Assembly (NCBI RefSeq): GCF_000013365.1
Contig: NC_007778.1
Span: forward strand, 2,480,001-2,544,000
Source: Rhodopseudomonas palustris HaA2
Lineage (GTDB): Bacteria > Pseudomonadota > Alphaproteobacteria > Rhizobiales > Xanthobacteraceae
Direction: 5' to 3'
DNA length: 64,000 nt
Shown: positions 33,493-44,900 of the stretch, in pieces
How positions within the stretch are numbered: position 1 is the first letter of the stretch
Layout: every line of letters starts with the position of its first letter
The notes under the pieces: model-generated
Seen by the model: the letters and a program-made list of their open reading frames with translations, nothing else
Databases searched by the model: none
Told to the model about the DNA's origin: nothing
Made by a program: the position numbers and the translations under genes

Positions 33493-34206
33493 ATGGGCCA
33501 GGCAGTCTTGCGATGTCGGCGAACCGCTGCATTATTGGCGCTGTGCCTGACAGCGAATGTCCCATGCCCCGTTGCTGCGGAGCAGGCCGATCCCGTGCAA
33601 CGTGGCACCAGCAGCGCCGCGGCGCGTCCGCTGCCGTTCGACATCCCGGCGCAGCAATTGGGGGCGGCATTGGAAGCCTATGGGGTGATCTCCGGCTTCC
33701 AGGTGATCTATGACGCCGCGCTGGCCAAGGGCCGGCAGTCTTCGGATGTCCGCGGCGCGCTTGCACCGGACGTGGCCCTGCGCCGGCTGCTCGCCGGTAC
33801 CGGCCTCGTTCCGCGTTACATGGCGCAGGATGGGGTCGTCCTCGAACTCGATCCGGCTGCGTCAGAAGCCCATTCGGTGCTGCGGAGCGCCGTGATCCGC
33901 TACTACGGCCGGATTCAGGCTGGCCTTCGACAGGCATTCTGCGGCGATGCGCGTCCGTCAATAGTGCCACATCGGATTGCGATCGGGCTTTGGATCGCGC
34001 CGTCCGGCCTGATCGCGCGCTCGGCGTTGCTCGACACCACCGGCGACGTCGACGGGGACGCGGCGCTGGAGGCGGCGCTTCAGCGGATCCAAATCGGTGA
34101 GCCGCCGCCCGCCGGCTTCGCTCAGCCGGTCATCATGACGGTGTTGCCGGATATGCAGAATGATTGCCGGACGCTTCAGCGGCAGCGGCAGCGGGTCGAG
34201 CGATGA
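33493..34206 (+). CDS. Module B: secreted STN-domain / TonB-C-like fusion protein
   Basis: A 237-residue periplasmic protein, second of its kind in the window. A signal peptide (RTAALLALCLTANVPCPVAA) precedes an STN domain at about 45-115 (LPFDIPAQQLGAALEAYGVISGFQVIYD ... LLAGTGLVPRY) and a TonB-C-like domain at about 125-225 (IGLWIAPSGLIARSALLDTTGD, GEPPPAGFAQPV). The ATG at 33493 gives a normal signal peptide; the frame stays open upstream to 33322 without coding character. Its stop overlaps the sigma gene start as ATGA, so the receptor-like protein and sigma factor are co-translated. Confidence 0.78.
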   Translation: MGQAVLRCRRTAALLALCLTANVPCPVAAEQADPVQRGTSSAAARPLPFDIPAQQLGAALEAYGVISGFQVIYDAALAKGRQSSDVRGALAPDVALRRLLAGTGLVPRYMAQDGVVLELDPAASEAHSVLRSAVIRYYGRIQAGLRQAFCGDARPSIVPHRIAIGLWIAPSGLIARSALLDTTGDVDGDAALEAALQRIQIGEPPPAGFAQPVIMTVLPDMQNDCRTLQRQRQRVER

Positions 34207-34811
34207 CGGAGGCGGGTTGGGCAGCGCTGCAGCAACGCCTGCTGCTGCGCTACGACGATTTCAAACGGCGCCTGACACGCTATCTCGGGTCGTCCGAACT
34301 GGCTGGCGACGCATTGCACGATACCTGGCTGCGCTTGCAGCGCGGCGGCCAGATCGATGCTGTGCGCAGTCCTGACACCTATCTGCTACGCATCGCAATC
34401 AATATGGGCCGCGATCATCTGCGTGCCGAAAACCGTCTGGTGTCCACATCCGATGCTGCGACCTTGCTCGGCATCTCCGACGACGCGCCGGACGCCGAAC
34501 GCGACGCCGAGGGACGCTCGGAATTGCGGCTGCTCACCGCCATCATGGCCGAACTCCCGCCACGGCAGAAGGCGATCCTGATCGCCGCCCGTGTCGAAGG
34601 TCTGCCGCGCGGCGAGATCGCGCGGCGTTACGGCGTTTCCGTGCGCTACGTGCATCGTGAGTTGCAGGCCGCTCACGATTATTGCGCCGAGCGTCTCGAA
34701 AAAATGACGGCGGACCTGTACCGATTGGCGCCGCGAGAAACGTCTCTTCCAGAGAGACTTTCATCACCGCTCCCGGGCGGGCCGCACATCCTGGCTGCGC
34801 GCGATGATTAG
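34203..34811 (+). CDS. Module B: ECF sigma factor (FecI type)
   Basis: A 202-residue ECF sigma factor. Region 2 is at about 15-80 (RYDDFKRRLTRYLGSSELAGDALHDTWLRLQRG, SPDTYLLRIAINMGRDHLR) and region 4 at about 110-170 (LPPRQKAILIAARVEGLPRGEIARRYGVSVRYVHREL). The ~35 residues after region 4 are unusual and look disordered (APRETSLPERLSSPLPGG). Start ATG 34203 overlaps the STN gene by four bases; the 3' end overlaps the FecR gene by eight. It presumably drives TpsA2 through a site near 35.8 kb (inference). Confidence 0.88.
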   Translation: MTEAGWAALQQRLLLRYDDFKRRLTRYLGSSELAGDALHDTWLRLQRGGQIDAVRSPDTYLLRIAINMGRDHLRAENRLVSTSDAATLLGISDDAPDAERDAEGRSELRLLTAIMAELPPRQKAILIAARVEGLPRGEIARRYGVSVRYVHRELQAAHDYCAERLEKMTADLYRLAPRETSLPERLSSPLPGGPHILAARDD

Positions 34812-35781
34812 ATCCGACGGGGGCGAAAGAACCGAATTGAGAACCGACGCACGCCGGCTGATCACGCATCTGCTCTCCGGAGAAGCCAAACGCTCGGATT
34901 TCGATGCCGCTGACCTCTGGCGCCGGCAGAGCCCCGCGCACGAGCGAGAGTTCGCCGAGGCGGCAAGGTTGTGGCGCAATCTCGGCGCCGCGGGGCGAGA
35001 CTTGGTGGCCCAGGAGGGCGTCCCGGTCTGGCCGTCGCCAGCGGCGCCGATGAGTCGGCGTGCGATGTTGGTGGGCGGTGGTGCGCTCGCCGCCGCTGCC
35101 GCGAGCGCCGCGGTGGTGATGCCGCCGCTTGGCTTGTGGCCGTCGCTCGACGAGCTGCGAGCCGACTATCGGACAGCCACCGGCGAGCAGCGACGCCTGA
35201 TGTTGCCGGGCGACGTAGCGGTGCGGATGAACACGCAGACCGCGATTTCGGTGCCGGTTTCCCACGGCGATCTGGACCAGATCACGCTGATTGCAGGCGA
35301 GGCGTCGTTTGAAGTTCCGGCGCAGGCGGCGAGGGCGCTCGTGGTTGCGGCCGACAGCGGGTTGACGATCGGCAGCGTTGCCCGGTTCGACATCCGCAAC
35401 TTCGGAAACAGCGTCTGCGTAACCTGCTCCCAGGGCAAAGTGCGTGTCGAGAGCGGACCGCACGTCGCCACACTCGGCGCCAATCAGCAGCTCCGTTATG
35501 ACCGCGCCGGGCTCGGCCAGACGGTGTCGGTCAATCCGAACGACGCCGCAGCCTGGCTCGACGGGGTGTTGATCTTTCGCGACACGCCGCTCGCCGATGT
35601 CATCGCGGAGTTGAACAGGTATCGACCCGGCAAGATCGTCCTGATGCGATCTGCGCTGGCGAACAGGACCGTCAACGGCCGTTTTCGCGTCGATCGCATC
35701 GATGATGTGTTGACCTGGCTGGCTCAGGCTTACGGCGCCAGGACCCGGTCTCTGCCGGGCGGCGTCATGCTCGTAGTCTAG
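34804..35781 (+). CDS. Module B: FecR-type membrane anti-sigma factor
   Basis: A 325-residue homologue of the module A FecR. The N-terminal cytoplasmic part (1-82) is more diverged; the membrane helix (about 88-106) follows a twin arginine (MSRRAMLVGGG). The FecR domain begins YRTATGEQRRLMLPGDVAVRM, and the C-terminal STN-like domain reads FRDTPLADVIAELNRYRPGKIVLM ... SLPGGVMLVV. It should hold sigma at the membrane until signalled by the STN protein encoded two genes upstream. Overlaps the sigma gene by eight bases; the gap to TpsA2 is 149 bases and contains the shared 12-bp motif. Confidence 0.88.
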   Translation: MIRSDGGERTELRTDARRLITHLLSGEAKRSDFDAADLWRRQSPAHEREFAEAARLWRNLGAAGRDLVAQEGVPVWPSPAAPMSRRAMLVGGGALAAAAASAAVVMPPLGLWPSLDELRADYRTATGEQRRLMLPGDVAVRMNTQTAISVPVSHGDLDQITLIAGEASFEVPAQAARALVVAADSGLTIGSVARFDIRNFGNSVCVTCSQGKVRVESGPHVATLGANQQLRYDRAGLGQTVSVNPNDAAAWLDGVLIFRDTPLADVIAELNRYRPGKIVLMRSALANRTVNGRFRVDRIDDVLTWLAQAYGARTRSLPGGVMLVV

Positions 35782-35806
35782 CCGTCGTCCCACCATGATA
35801 AAAAAT

Positions 35807-35818
35807 CTTCACAAAAAT
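35807..35818 (+). promoter_or_regulatory. 12-bp motif shared upstream of both giant exoprotein genes (copy 2)
   Basis: The second occurrence of cttcacaaaaat, 26 bases after the FecR stop and 113 bases before the preferred TpsA2 start. It is preceded here by an A-rich run. See the copy at 19174. Confidence 0.45.
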
Positions 35819-35869
35819 TAACGCGTCGTCAGGTTCAGACTCGCTTCGCGGCAATCGTCTCTCTCGGAC

Positions 35870-35898
35870 GCATCGATCGTGCTGGGCACGATCGATGC
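35870..35898. promoter_or_regulatory. Perfect 12-bp inverted repeat in the TpsA2 leader
   Basis: gcatcgatcgtg (35870-35881) is exactly complementary to cacgatcgatgc (35887-35898) around a five-base loop. It lies 32-61 bases upstream of the preferred start ATG 35931 and would cover the alternative start at 35895, which argues against that start. It may be an operator, or an RNA hairpin that controls read-through or stability. Nothing comparable was noticed before TpsA1. Confidence 0.6.
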
Positions 35899-35930
35899 CA
35901 GCCGTGTCGCCGATCGAACTGAGAGAGACC

Positions 35931-38900
35931 ATGCCCGTTGCCAATGCCGCCTCCCGTATGCTCTTTGGTTCCCCCGGCGCAACCCGTCGACTCGCCGCGC
36001 ATGCCGCGTTGCTGGTCACGGTAAGCGCGAGCGCTCTGCTGCTTTGCGCGCCGCCCGCGTCGGCGCGTTCGTTGGGCGGCGGCGCAACGCTGTCGGCGCC
36101 GACTCTCGCCGTAGACGCGGCGGCGCAAGCCGCCGCGCAGGCGGCCTCGGCTGCGGCGCAGGGGTCGGCGTCGCTGACGCGGGCAACCACTGCGATCCAG
36201 GCCATGCAGGCGGCGCAAGCAGCCGCACGTGCCGCCGCGAGCAGCTCTGGCGGCGTGCCGAACGGCCTGACCGTCGGCGGACTGGTGCCTGATTCCGGCC
36301 TCGCGGCGGGTGGTATCGCGCGTCCGGTGGTGAGTTGGACCAACGCGCGCACGCCGATGCAAAGCGGTCCGAGCGATGCGCCGACCGTCACGGTGCAGCA
36401 GACCGGCGCGCAGGCGATCCTCAATTGGTCGAGCTTCAACATCGGCGCGAACACCAGCCTTGTGTTTGATCAGCAAGGAAATTCAAGCTGGGTCGCGCTC
36501 AACCGCGTCGGCGCTTCAAGCTCGCCCAGTCGCATTCTCGGCAGCATCCGGGCTGACGGCTCGATCTACATCATCAACCAGAACGGCATCATTTTCGGCG
36601 GCGCCAGCCAGATCACTGTCGGCAGCCTGATCGCCTCGGCGGCGAGCATCACCGACAATCAGTTCCTCACTTACGGCATCTATTCGACCGCCATCAACAA
36701 AGTGTACAACCCGTCGTTCACGGCGGCCGGCGGCACCATCGTGGTCGAGGCCGGCGCGTCGATCGCCACCGCGGCGCCCAAGACCGTCACCAGCGGCGGC
36801 GGCTCGGTGATCCTGCTCGGCACCGAAGTGCGCAATGCCGGCTCCATCTCCACGCCCAAGGGCCAGACCGTGCTGGCCGCCGGCGACAGCTTTATTCTTC
36901 GCTCGGGCTACGCCACCGACGGCAACACCACGTCGACGACGCGTGGTGTCGAAGTCGCTCCGGTTCGGGCCAGCAACAGTCAGAGCGGCGCCGTGGGCAA
37001 CAGCGGCCTCGTCTTCGCGCAGCAGGGCGACATCACGCTTGCGGGTCACAGCGTCACCCAGGACGGCATCCTGGTCGCGACCACTTCGGTCGATCAGCGC
37101 GGCACCGTGCACTTGCTCAATTCAATCACCGACCCCACCGGCAGTGTGACTGTGGCGGATGGCGCGCTCACTGCCGTTCTGCCCGAGCTCGACAGCAAGG
37201 TCACCGCGCTCGACAGCCAGCGCGACGCGCTGATCGCCGATTCGACGAAACAGAACTCCGGCCGCGCCGCCGCTGCGAACGACGCGCCACAATTCAACAA
37301 TCTCAGCCGGCTCGACGACCGCCAGGATCAGTCGCGTGTCGAGATCGTCTCGGGTGGCCTCGTCACCTTCAGGCGCAATTCGCTGACGTTGGCGCAGGGC
37401 GGTCAGATCGCGGTGTCGTCGGTGAGCGACATCCGGGTCGAAACGCTGGCGACCCTCGATGTCTCCGGCACCACGGGCACGGTACTGCCGGCCTCGGCCA
37501 ATAATCTGAAGGTGAACATCCAGCCCAACGAGATGCGCGACAGCCCGGTCAACCGCGACAGTGGCGTGCTCGTCAGCAAGGACGCCTGGATCGATATCCG
37601 GGACCTCGTGCTGGTGCCGGCCGGCACCGGCGGCTACGCATCCGACCGCTACTACACCAAAGGTGGCTTGCTCGAAGTCGGCGGTTATCTGGGCAACACC
37701 GGTCACACCATCGGCGAGTGGACCGCGGTCGGCGGCACCGTGACGCTGGCAGCCGGCAGGAAAGTGATCGCGGAACGCGGCGCGTTGATCGATCTGTCCG
37801 GCGGCATGGTGAACTATGCGGCGGGCGACCTCCTCACCACAATGGTGATTGGTGCCGACGGCCGTATCTACAGCATCGGCAACGCGCCGGCAGACATGCC
37901 GATCATCAGCTATGGCAGCGGTTTCACACGCGACCACGCCCGTTGGGGGCAGAAGGAAACCTGGGGCGCTCCCGCGCACGGCGCTGTGCGCAGCTTCCAC
38001 CAAGACGCCTACAGCGTCGGCCGCGACGCCGGATTGCTGCAGATCCTCGCGGCGACGTCGGATTTCAAGGCGGATATCGACGCCGCCGTCTATACGGGCG
38101 AGCGTCAGACGACATCGCGGCCGTCCACCAAGACCGACGGCTACAAGCTGACTCAGACGCAACCCGGCTTGCCCGGACAGCTTCTGGTGGGAACTGTCGA
38201 TATCGGACTTGGAAACGGCGGCACGCAGACGAGCGGCATCGTTTTGTTCGCCGGACCCGGGGCCACACAAGTCACCGCGCCGAGCCATGTCTTCGATGCG
38301 GCGGAAATCAGCGCCATGGGGCTCGGCGGGCTGAGCGTTTTCGGCAGCTCTGAAATCGAGGGCGATCTGACGCTCGCGCCCGGAGCGATCGTGTCGCTCA
38401 GCGTCAACCATCTGGGCGGCAACATCACCGCGCGTGGCGGCAGTGTCACCCTCTCGGTGTCTTCGTTTGATCCGGGCGTTACTGTCGACACCCGCGGGCT
38501 TTGGACCAATGCGCTGCTCGACCCGACGCGCGTGTCGGGGCTTGCTTACCGCAATGGCGGTGCCATCACGGTCAGCGGCAGCCCGCTCAACGGCTACGAT
38601 CTGGTGATCCCTGCGGGCGTGCGGCTCGACGCCTCGGCCGGCGGCGCAATCCTGTCGACCGGGAAATTCTCCGGCGGCAATGGGGGTGACATCACGCTGG
38701 GAGGAAACTCGCTGGCGCTGAACGGCGAGGTGGTCTCGAACGGCTTCGGCAAGGGTGGCAAGCTGGCCCTGTCGACGTCAGGCGCGATGGTGATCGGCCC
38801 GTCGCCGCTTCCCGGCGGCACGCTGGCGGCCGGCGAGGCGGCACCGGTCTTGCTGGTGCTGGCGTCGCCTGTGACACTGGCCAGGGGCACGGTTGCACCG

Positions 38901-41900
38901 TTCTCGATCACCATGACGATTACCTCGGTCGCGGGCGGACAGTTGGTGCCGGCAGGCGCCCAGGCGCAGGTCTCGAGCACCGCCGTGGTGACCGTCGGCA
39001 GCGCCGGATGGACGGTCCCGGCCGGCATTTTCTATGCCATGGATACCACCTTCCATTATTACTACCCCGGCAGCACGGTGCCGGCCGGCACCATTCTGCA
39101 GACGATGGCCGGCAATTTCAGCAGCGGCTACGTGCTTCCGCCGAACTCCTTCACGACCCCGCTCAGGCTCTCTCCGATCAACGTGAACTTCGCAGCCGGA
39201 AGTGTGCTGGCCTATGACGCGGTTCTGTCGAAGGGCTACGTCCTGCCGGCCGGAGCGGTTCTGCCGCAGTCGGTCGAGGTGGCGCCGGTGCTGGCGCTCG
39301 ACCCATCTCTGTTCCAGAAGGGCTTCTCTTCCTACGCAATCAGCAGCGGGCTCGGCATTACGGTCCAGCCCGGGCTGCAAATCGAAGTCGTTGAGCCAAC
39401 CTATCAGTTCTCCCGAGCGCTGGTCGATCTGCCGACCGGCGGCAGGGTCGACACGGCGGCATCGCTCGCGCTGGCGCCGCTGTTCGCCGAGGACGCGCTA
39501 CGTCGAACCTTGAACCAGCGGCCCGGCGCCGACCTGGTTCTCACCGCGCGCGCAGCGGGATTGTACTCCAGCGTAGCGCTTGCCAACGAGCATGCCGCGG
39601 CTCCGATCACGATCGGGAGCGGAGCGTCGATCAGCGTCGATCCAGGCCGTAGCGTCAGCCTCTTCGGCGACGATCAGATAACCATCGAGGGCGAAATCAC
39701 TGCGCGCGGCGGTTCGATCAGCGCGTTCAATCTCACGCCATCCGCTCCCCTCACGGCCAACTCCAGCTTCGGACGTTCGGTCTGGATCGGCAGCAATGCG
39801 GTGCTCGACGTCTCGGGCATCGCCCATGCGGCGACCGACAGTCGTGGCCGACGCTACGGGACGGTCACCGATGGTGGTTCGATCGTGCTCGGCACCGACG
39901 AGACGCCGACCACCGACGGGATGAACTCGGGCAACGCGTTCGTGGTCATCCGTCCCGGCGCGCTGATCGATGCGTCGGGCGCGAGCGCAGTCCTCGACGT
40001 GCTCGGTGAGGGGCCGGCGCTGGTCGCGGGCAACGGCGGATCGATTCGACTCTCCAGCCTGTGGGGGTTTGCTATAGACGGGACGATGCGGGCCGCGGCC
40101 GGGGGCGTTGGCGCCAGCGGCGGATCGCTCTCGCTGACTCTGGAATCGCCGATCGTCGCTATCGGCGCTGGCGCCTCATCGACTCTCGTCCAGGCTGCGA
40201 CGGCCGGTCGCGTGATCGCCATCACCCAGGACACGACACCGACCGGATTGACCGACGGTCTCGCGCCCGGCGTCGCGGACGCCGGGCTGGTCCTCGGCAG
40301 CGGCCGCCTCAGTGCCGCGCAGGTCAAGGCCGGCGGCTTCGACTCGCTTTCGCTGTGGGGACGCAGCGCGATCGCCTTTGACGGTGATGTCAATCTGTCG
40401 CTCGGCCGCAGCCTCGTTTTGCAGCAGGGTAAAATCGTCAACACCGCCGCGACAGGCAAGGTCACGCTCGCCGCGCCCTATGTATTCATCGATGGTCACA
40501 CGCTTCAGGCCAACACGCTGCATCCGGAATGGACGACGATGTTCGCGGATCGGCTGCCGGTCTATGCGAAGGGAGCTTCGTTCTCCGTGTCGGCCGACCT
40601 CGTCGATATCCGCAACCTGGCGTCCCTCGCTTACGAAATGGCCAGCGTCGCCAGCTCCGGCGACATCCGTTTCCTGAAAGCCACGGAACGCGCCAACGCC
40701 CGCCTTGTCGATTACGTCACGATACTCGCGGCGGGCGGCGATCTCGATCTCACGGCGGCACAGATCTATCCGGCCTCCGGCGCGGTCGCGCTCGCTGCCG
40801 CCGGCGGCATCGAAACGGCGGGCGACACGTTCGGATTCACGAGGTTCAACGATGCCGGCTCGCGGCTGACGGTGCATGGAACGGGCGCGGTGCCCGACAT
40901 GCCATATTCGGTGTTCGGCAATCTGACGCTGCTCGCCGAGACGATCGAGCAGGGCGGCGTCGTTCGCGCCCCGATGGGGCAAATTCAGTTCGGCGATTTC
41001 GCCACGCCCGCCGGCCGGGCAGTCAATACCACGCGTCTTATCGAGTTCATGCCCGGCAGCATCACCTCGGTCAGCGCCGACGGACTGATCGTCCCTTACG
41101 GTGGCACGGCCGACGGCATCCGCTACACGGTTGATGGCGGAGCTCCGGTGACGCCGTCCCTGGTCAACGGCCTGTACAGGACCGGCGCATCGGGATCGAC
41201 GTCCCTTTATGTCGGCGTCGGCGTCGCCGGCATATCCGTTCAGACCGACGCCGGCTCGCTGATCGATTTGTCGGGCGGCGGCACGCTCGCCGGCGCGGCC
41301 TTCATCTCCGGGCGCGGCGGGTCGGTCGATCCGCTGCTGACGCCGCTCGCCAATGCGGGAATCCACGGCTTCAGCAGTGCCGGCAACAAGGTCTATGCGA
41401 TCGTGCCGGGCACCTTCACCGCGCCGGCTGCCGGTGGATACAACAATCTTTGGACGGGCGGCGTACCGACGATCGGCCAGCAGATCACCATCCCGGCCGG
41501 CGTACCGGGCCTGCCGGCCGGCACCTACACCTTGTTGCCGGCCAACTACGCGCTGCTGCCGGGCGCCTACCGGGTCGAACTCGGCGCCAGGACGGATCAA
41601 GCCGTCAACCCCGTCGCGCTCGCCAACGGCTCCTACGTCCTGACAGGCCATCAGGCCGTGGCCCACACCAATATACAGGATGCGCTTGCAACCCGGCTGG
41701 TGATCACGCCGGCCGATGCCGTGCGCAACTATGCGCAGTTCAACGAACAGAGCTACGGCGACTTCGTGCTGAGCACGGCCGCGCAGTTCGGCACGCGGCG
41801 CACGATGGTCGAGGCCGATGCCAAGTTCCTCACGATCGACCTCGGGCTCGATGCGACGGTCGCAGCGAACAGCGCCCTCAAGGTCAACGGCATCATAGAC

Positions 41901-44900
41901 TTTGCCGCCGCAGCAGGCGGCATCGACGGCTCGTTGTTCCTGACCACCGGAGATGCGCTGCACAAGGGCGCGCTGGTGATCACGGCACCGGGCAGCGCGA
42001 CCGCCAACACCGCGAGCAGGACCACGGTGAGCTCCAGCACGCTCGCCGCCGTCGGCGCACCGAACCTCGTGCTTGGCGGACGGCCATACGATAACAACAC
42101 CTATGTGAGTGTCGACAGCGGCAATCTTGCCCTCGTCGACTCGCTGACGATCGAAGCCGGGGTCCGGGTGTCCGCCTCGCAAGTTCTGGCCTTCGCCGGG
42201 ACCACGATTACCCTGCAAGCGGGGGCCGAAATCAACACGCTCGGCCGCGGCTTCTCGGGTCTCGATTCGCGCTCGGGACTTGCGTTCGGTACTGCGCCGC
42301 AATCTTATCCGAGCCTGTACACCCTGCTGGTCGTCTCCAACGGCTCGATCATCCTGAACGCCAATACTGGCCTCGGCAGCGGCGGAATCGTCATGAACGA
42401 CGGCGCCGCGCTCTACTCCGAAGGCACGATCGGATTCTACGCGCCCACCGGGCTGCAGACGAGCGGCAGCATCAAGCTCGGCACCCGCAACCTGGCGCTC
42501 AGCGTTGCCTCGTTAAACATCGGTTCGGCAGAGGCGCTTGCCGCTGTGCCCAACCTTCCGGTCGGGCTGCGGTTCGACCAGGGCTTCCTCGATACGTTGT
42601 TGTCGGGCGGCGGCGCGGCCGGGGCGCCGGCGGTCGAGCATCTGGTCATGACGGCCGGCCAGTCGATCAACTTCTTCGGCTCTAGCGATCTGTCGACCTT
42701 CGATCCGCTCACCGGCCGATCGCGGCTGGACGAGCTGGTTCTGGCGAGCCCCGCTATCTACGGCTATGGCTCCGGTTCGGACAGCGTGCATCTCGCCACC
42801 AACCGGCTGGTGTGGACCGGCGGCAGCGTGTTCGATCCCGTTGCCACCGGACCTAGCAGCACCCCGCAGTTCAAGAGCGCGACGCCTCCCGAGCGCCTCG
42901 CCGGTCTCGGCAACAGCGGAGCCTTGGTGGTCGATGCCCGCGAAGTCGTGTTCGGCTATCCGGCCGAGGCGCAGTCCGACTCCAATCTCGTATTCAACCG
43001 CCTGATGCTCGGCTTCGATACCGCGGTCTTCAACGCGGCCGAACGGGTCACGGCGAACAACAAGGGCACAGTGTCGGTCTATGCGGGCGGCCCCGCGATC
43101 GGCGGCAGCTTCGATCCGGCCAGCTACCAGGGGGTCGGCGGCACGCTCGTCTTCAATACGCCTGCGATCACTGGCGATGCCGGCGCCAACCTCGCGATCT
43201 ACGGCGGCGCGGTGACGCTCACGCAAACCGGAGCCGTGGCAGGTCCCGCCGGCGGCCTCGGCGCGACGCTGTCCGTCACTGCCGACACGCTGCGGGTCGA
43301 TACCGCCGTGCTGCTGCCGGGCGGCGCGCTGACGCTGACGGCGCGGCAGGATCTGCTGATCGATTCTCGGGCGAGGCTCGATCTGTCCGGGCACGCCGTC
43401 GCCATCGGCCAGGCGGTTAGCCAGGTTTGGGCCGGCGATGTGACGCTGGTGAGCCTGAACGGCAACGTCACGTTGGCGGCCGGCTCGATCGTCGACCTGT
43501 CGTCCGACGGTAGCGACGCCGGCACGTTCAAGCTGCGCGCCGCCGGCGCGGCGCGGTTCGCCGGCGCGCTGCTGGCGAGCGGCGGCGGCAACGGCGCCCG
43601 TGACGGCGCCTTCGATCTCGCCGCGGATTCGCTCGGCGGCGGCAATCTGAGCGCCGACTTTGCCGCGCTGAACCAGAGGCTGAATGCGGAGGGATTCGCC
43701 TACAGCCGCGCCTTTGTGTTCGGCAGCGGCAACCTGGCGGTCGGCAGCGACGTGAAGGCTCGCAACGTGACGATCACGGCCGACGGTGGCAGCCTGACGG
43801 TCGATGGTCGAATCGATGCCAGCGGTCTGCGCAGCGGCGCGATCCGGCTCGCCGCGCGCGACGACGTCGTGCTGACCGGCAATGCGGTGCTCGACGTGCA
43901 CGGCACTCAGCTCGTCGTCGACAGCTACGGCCAGGCGATCGAGGCCTCCAACCGCAACTCGATCGAGCTCGGCACCAGCCAGGGCTGGATCCGGATCGGC
44001 GGCGGCGCGACATTGGACACGTCGTCACCGGACGGCATTTCGCGCGGCCGGGTCGAGATCAACGCTCGCCGCAGCTCCGAGACCGGCGGCGATGTCAACA
44101 TCGATGCGCCGTCGCCGCTGAACCTGCGCGGCATCGCCAGCCTCGCTGTCAACGGCTATTGGACTTACAGCCCGACCGATGCCAACGGAACCATCGTGCA
44201 GGACGATACAGCGGCCGGCGTGGTGTCCGGCGCGGTTGGTTTGGCGCAGATCGATGCGACCAACCAGACCTTCTACGCCAATGCGCTCGGCAATAACGCT
44301 TTGCAGGCGAGGCTTGCCGGCTTGAAGACCGTCGGCGCCGCCTATCACTTCCGACCCGGCGTGGAGATCGTCTCCAGCGCGGCGTCGGGTGGCAAACTGA
44401 CGGTCGTCGGCGACCTCGATCTCGCCGGCTTTCGTTACGGACCGAACGCCGACCGTAACACCGCCTCGGCGACCTATGGCTTCGGCGAGCCGCTCGCGCT
44501 GATGATCCGCGCCAGTGGCAACCTCACCATCAAGGGCAGCATCACCGACGGATTCGCCGAGCCTAAATCGAGCCCCGACGAGGTCAATTTCCGCGACCGG
44601 CCGCAGAACGGCGTCGTCACGGTGATTCCGGCCTATGCCCCGCCTTACGATGATTACACGCCGACAGAAGATATGACTCTCGGCGAGGATTGGGTGCTCC
44701 CTTATTATTGGTACGATGGCGAATCCAGATTGTATGTCAGTACCGACCGTGGTTACTTCTATTCGGGTGACCTAATTCCCGCCGGAACGAAAATTCTGTG
44801 GACCGGTGACACCTATTTCTACTTCGGCGGGGATCAGCTTGTGCCGGCAGCCGCCGATATCGTCCGTCTGTCGCAGGGCAAGATCTATGCGATCGCGCCG

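Noticed and set aside
35895-35930. Earlier start codon for TpsA2 at 35895
   Set aside because: It lies inside the right arm of a perfect inverted repeat and has no ribosome binding site, whereas 35931 has gagaga just upstream.
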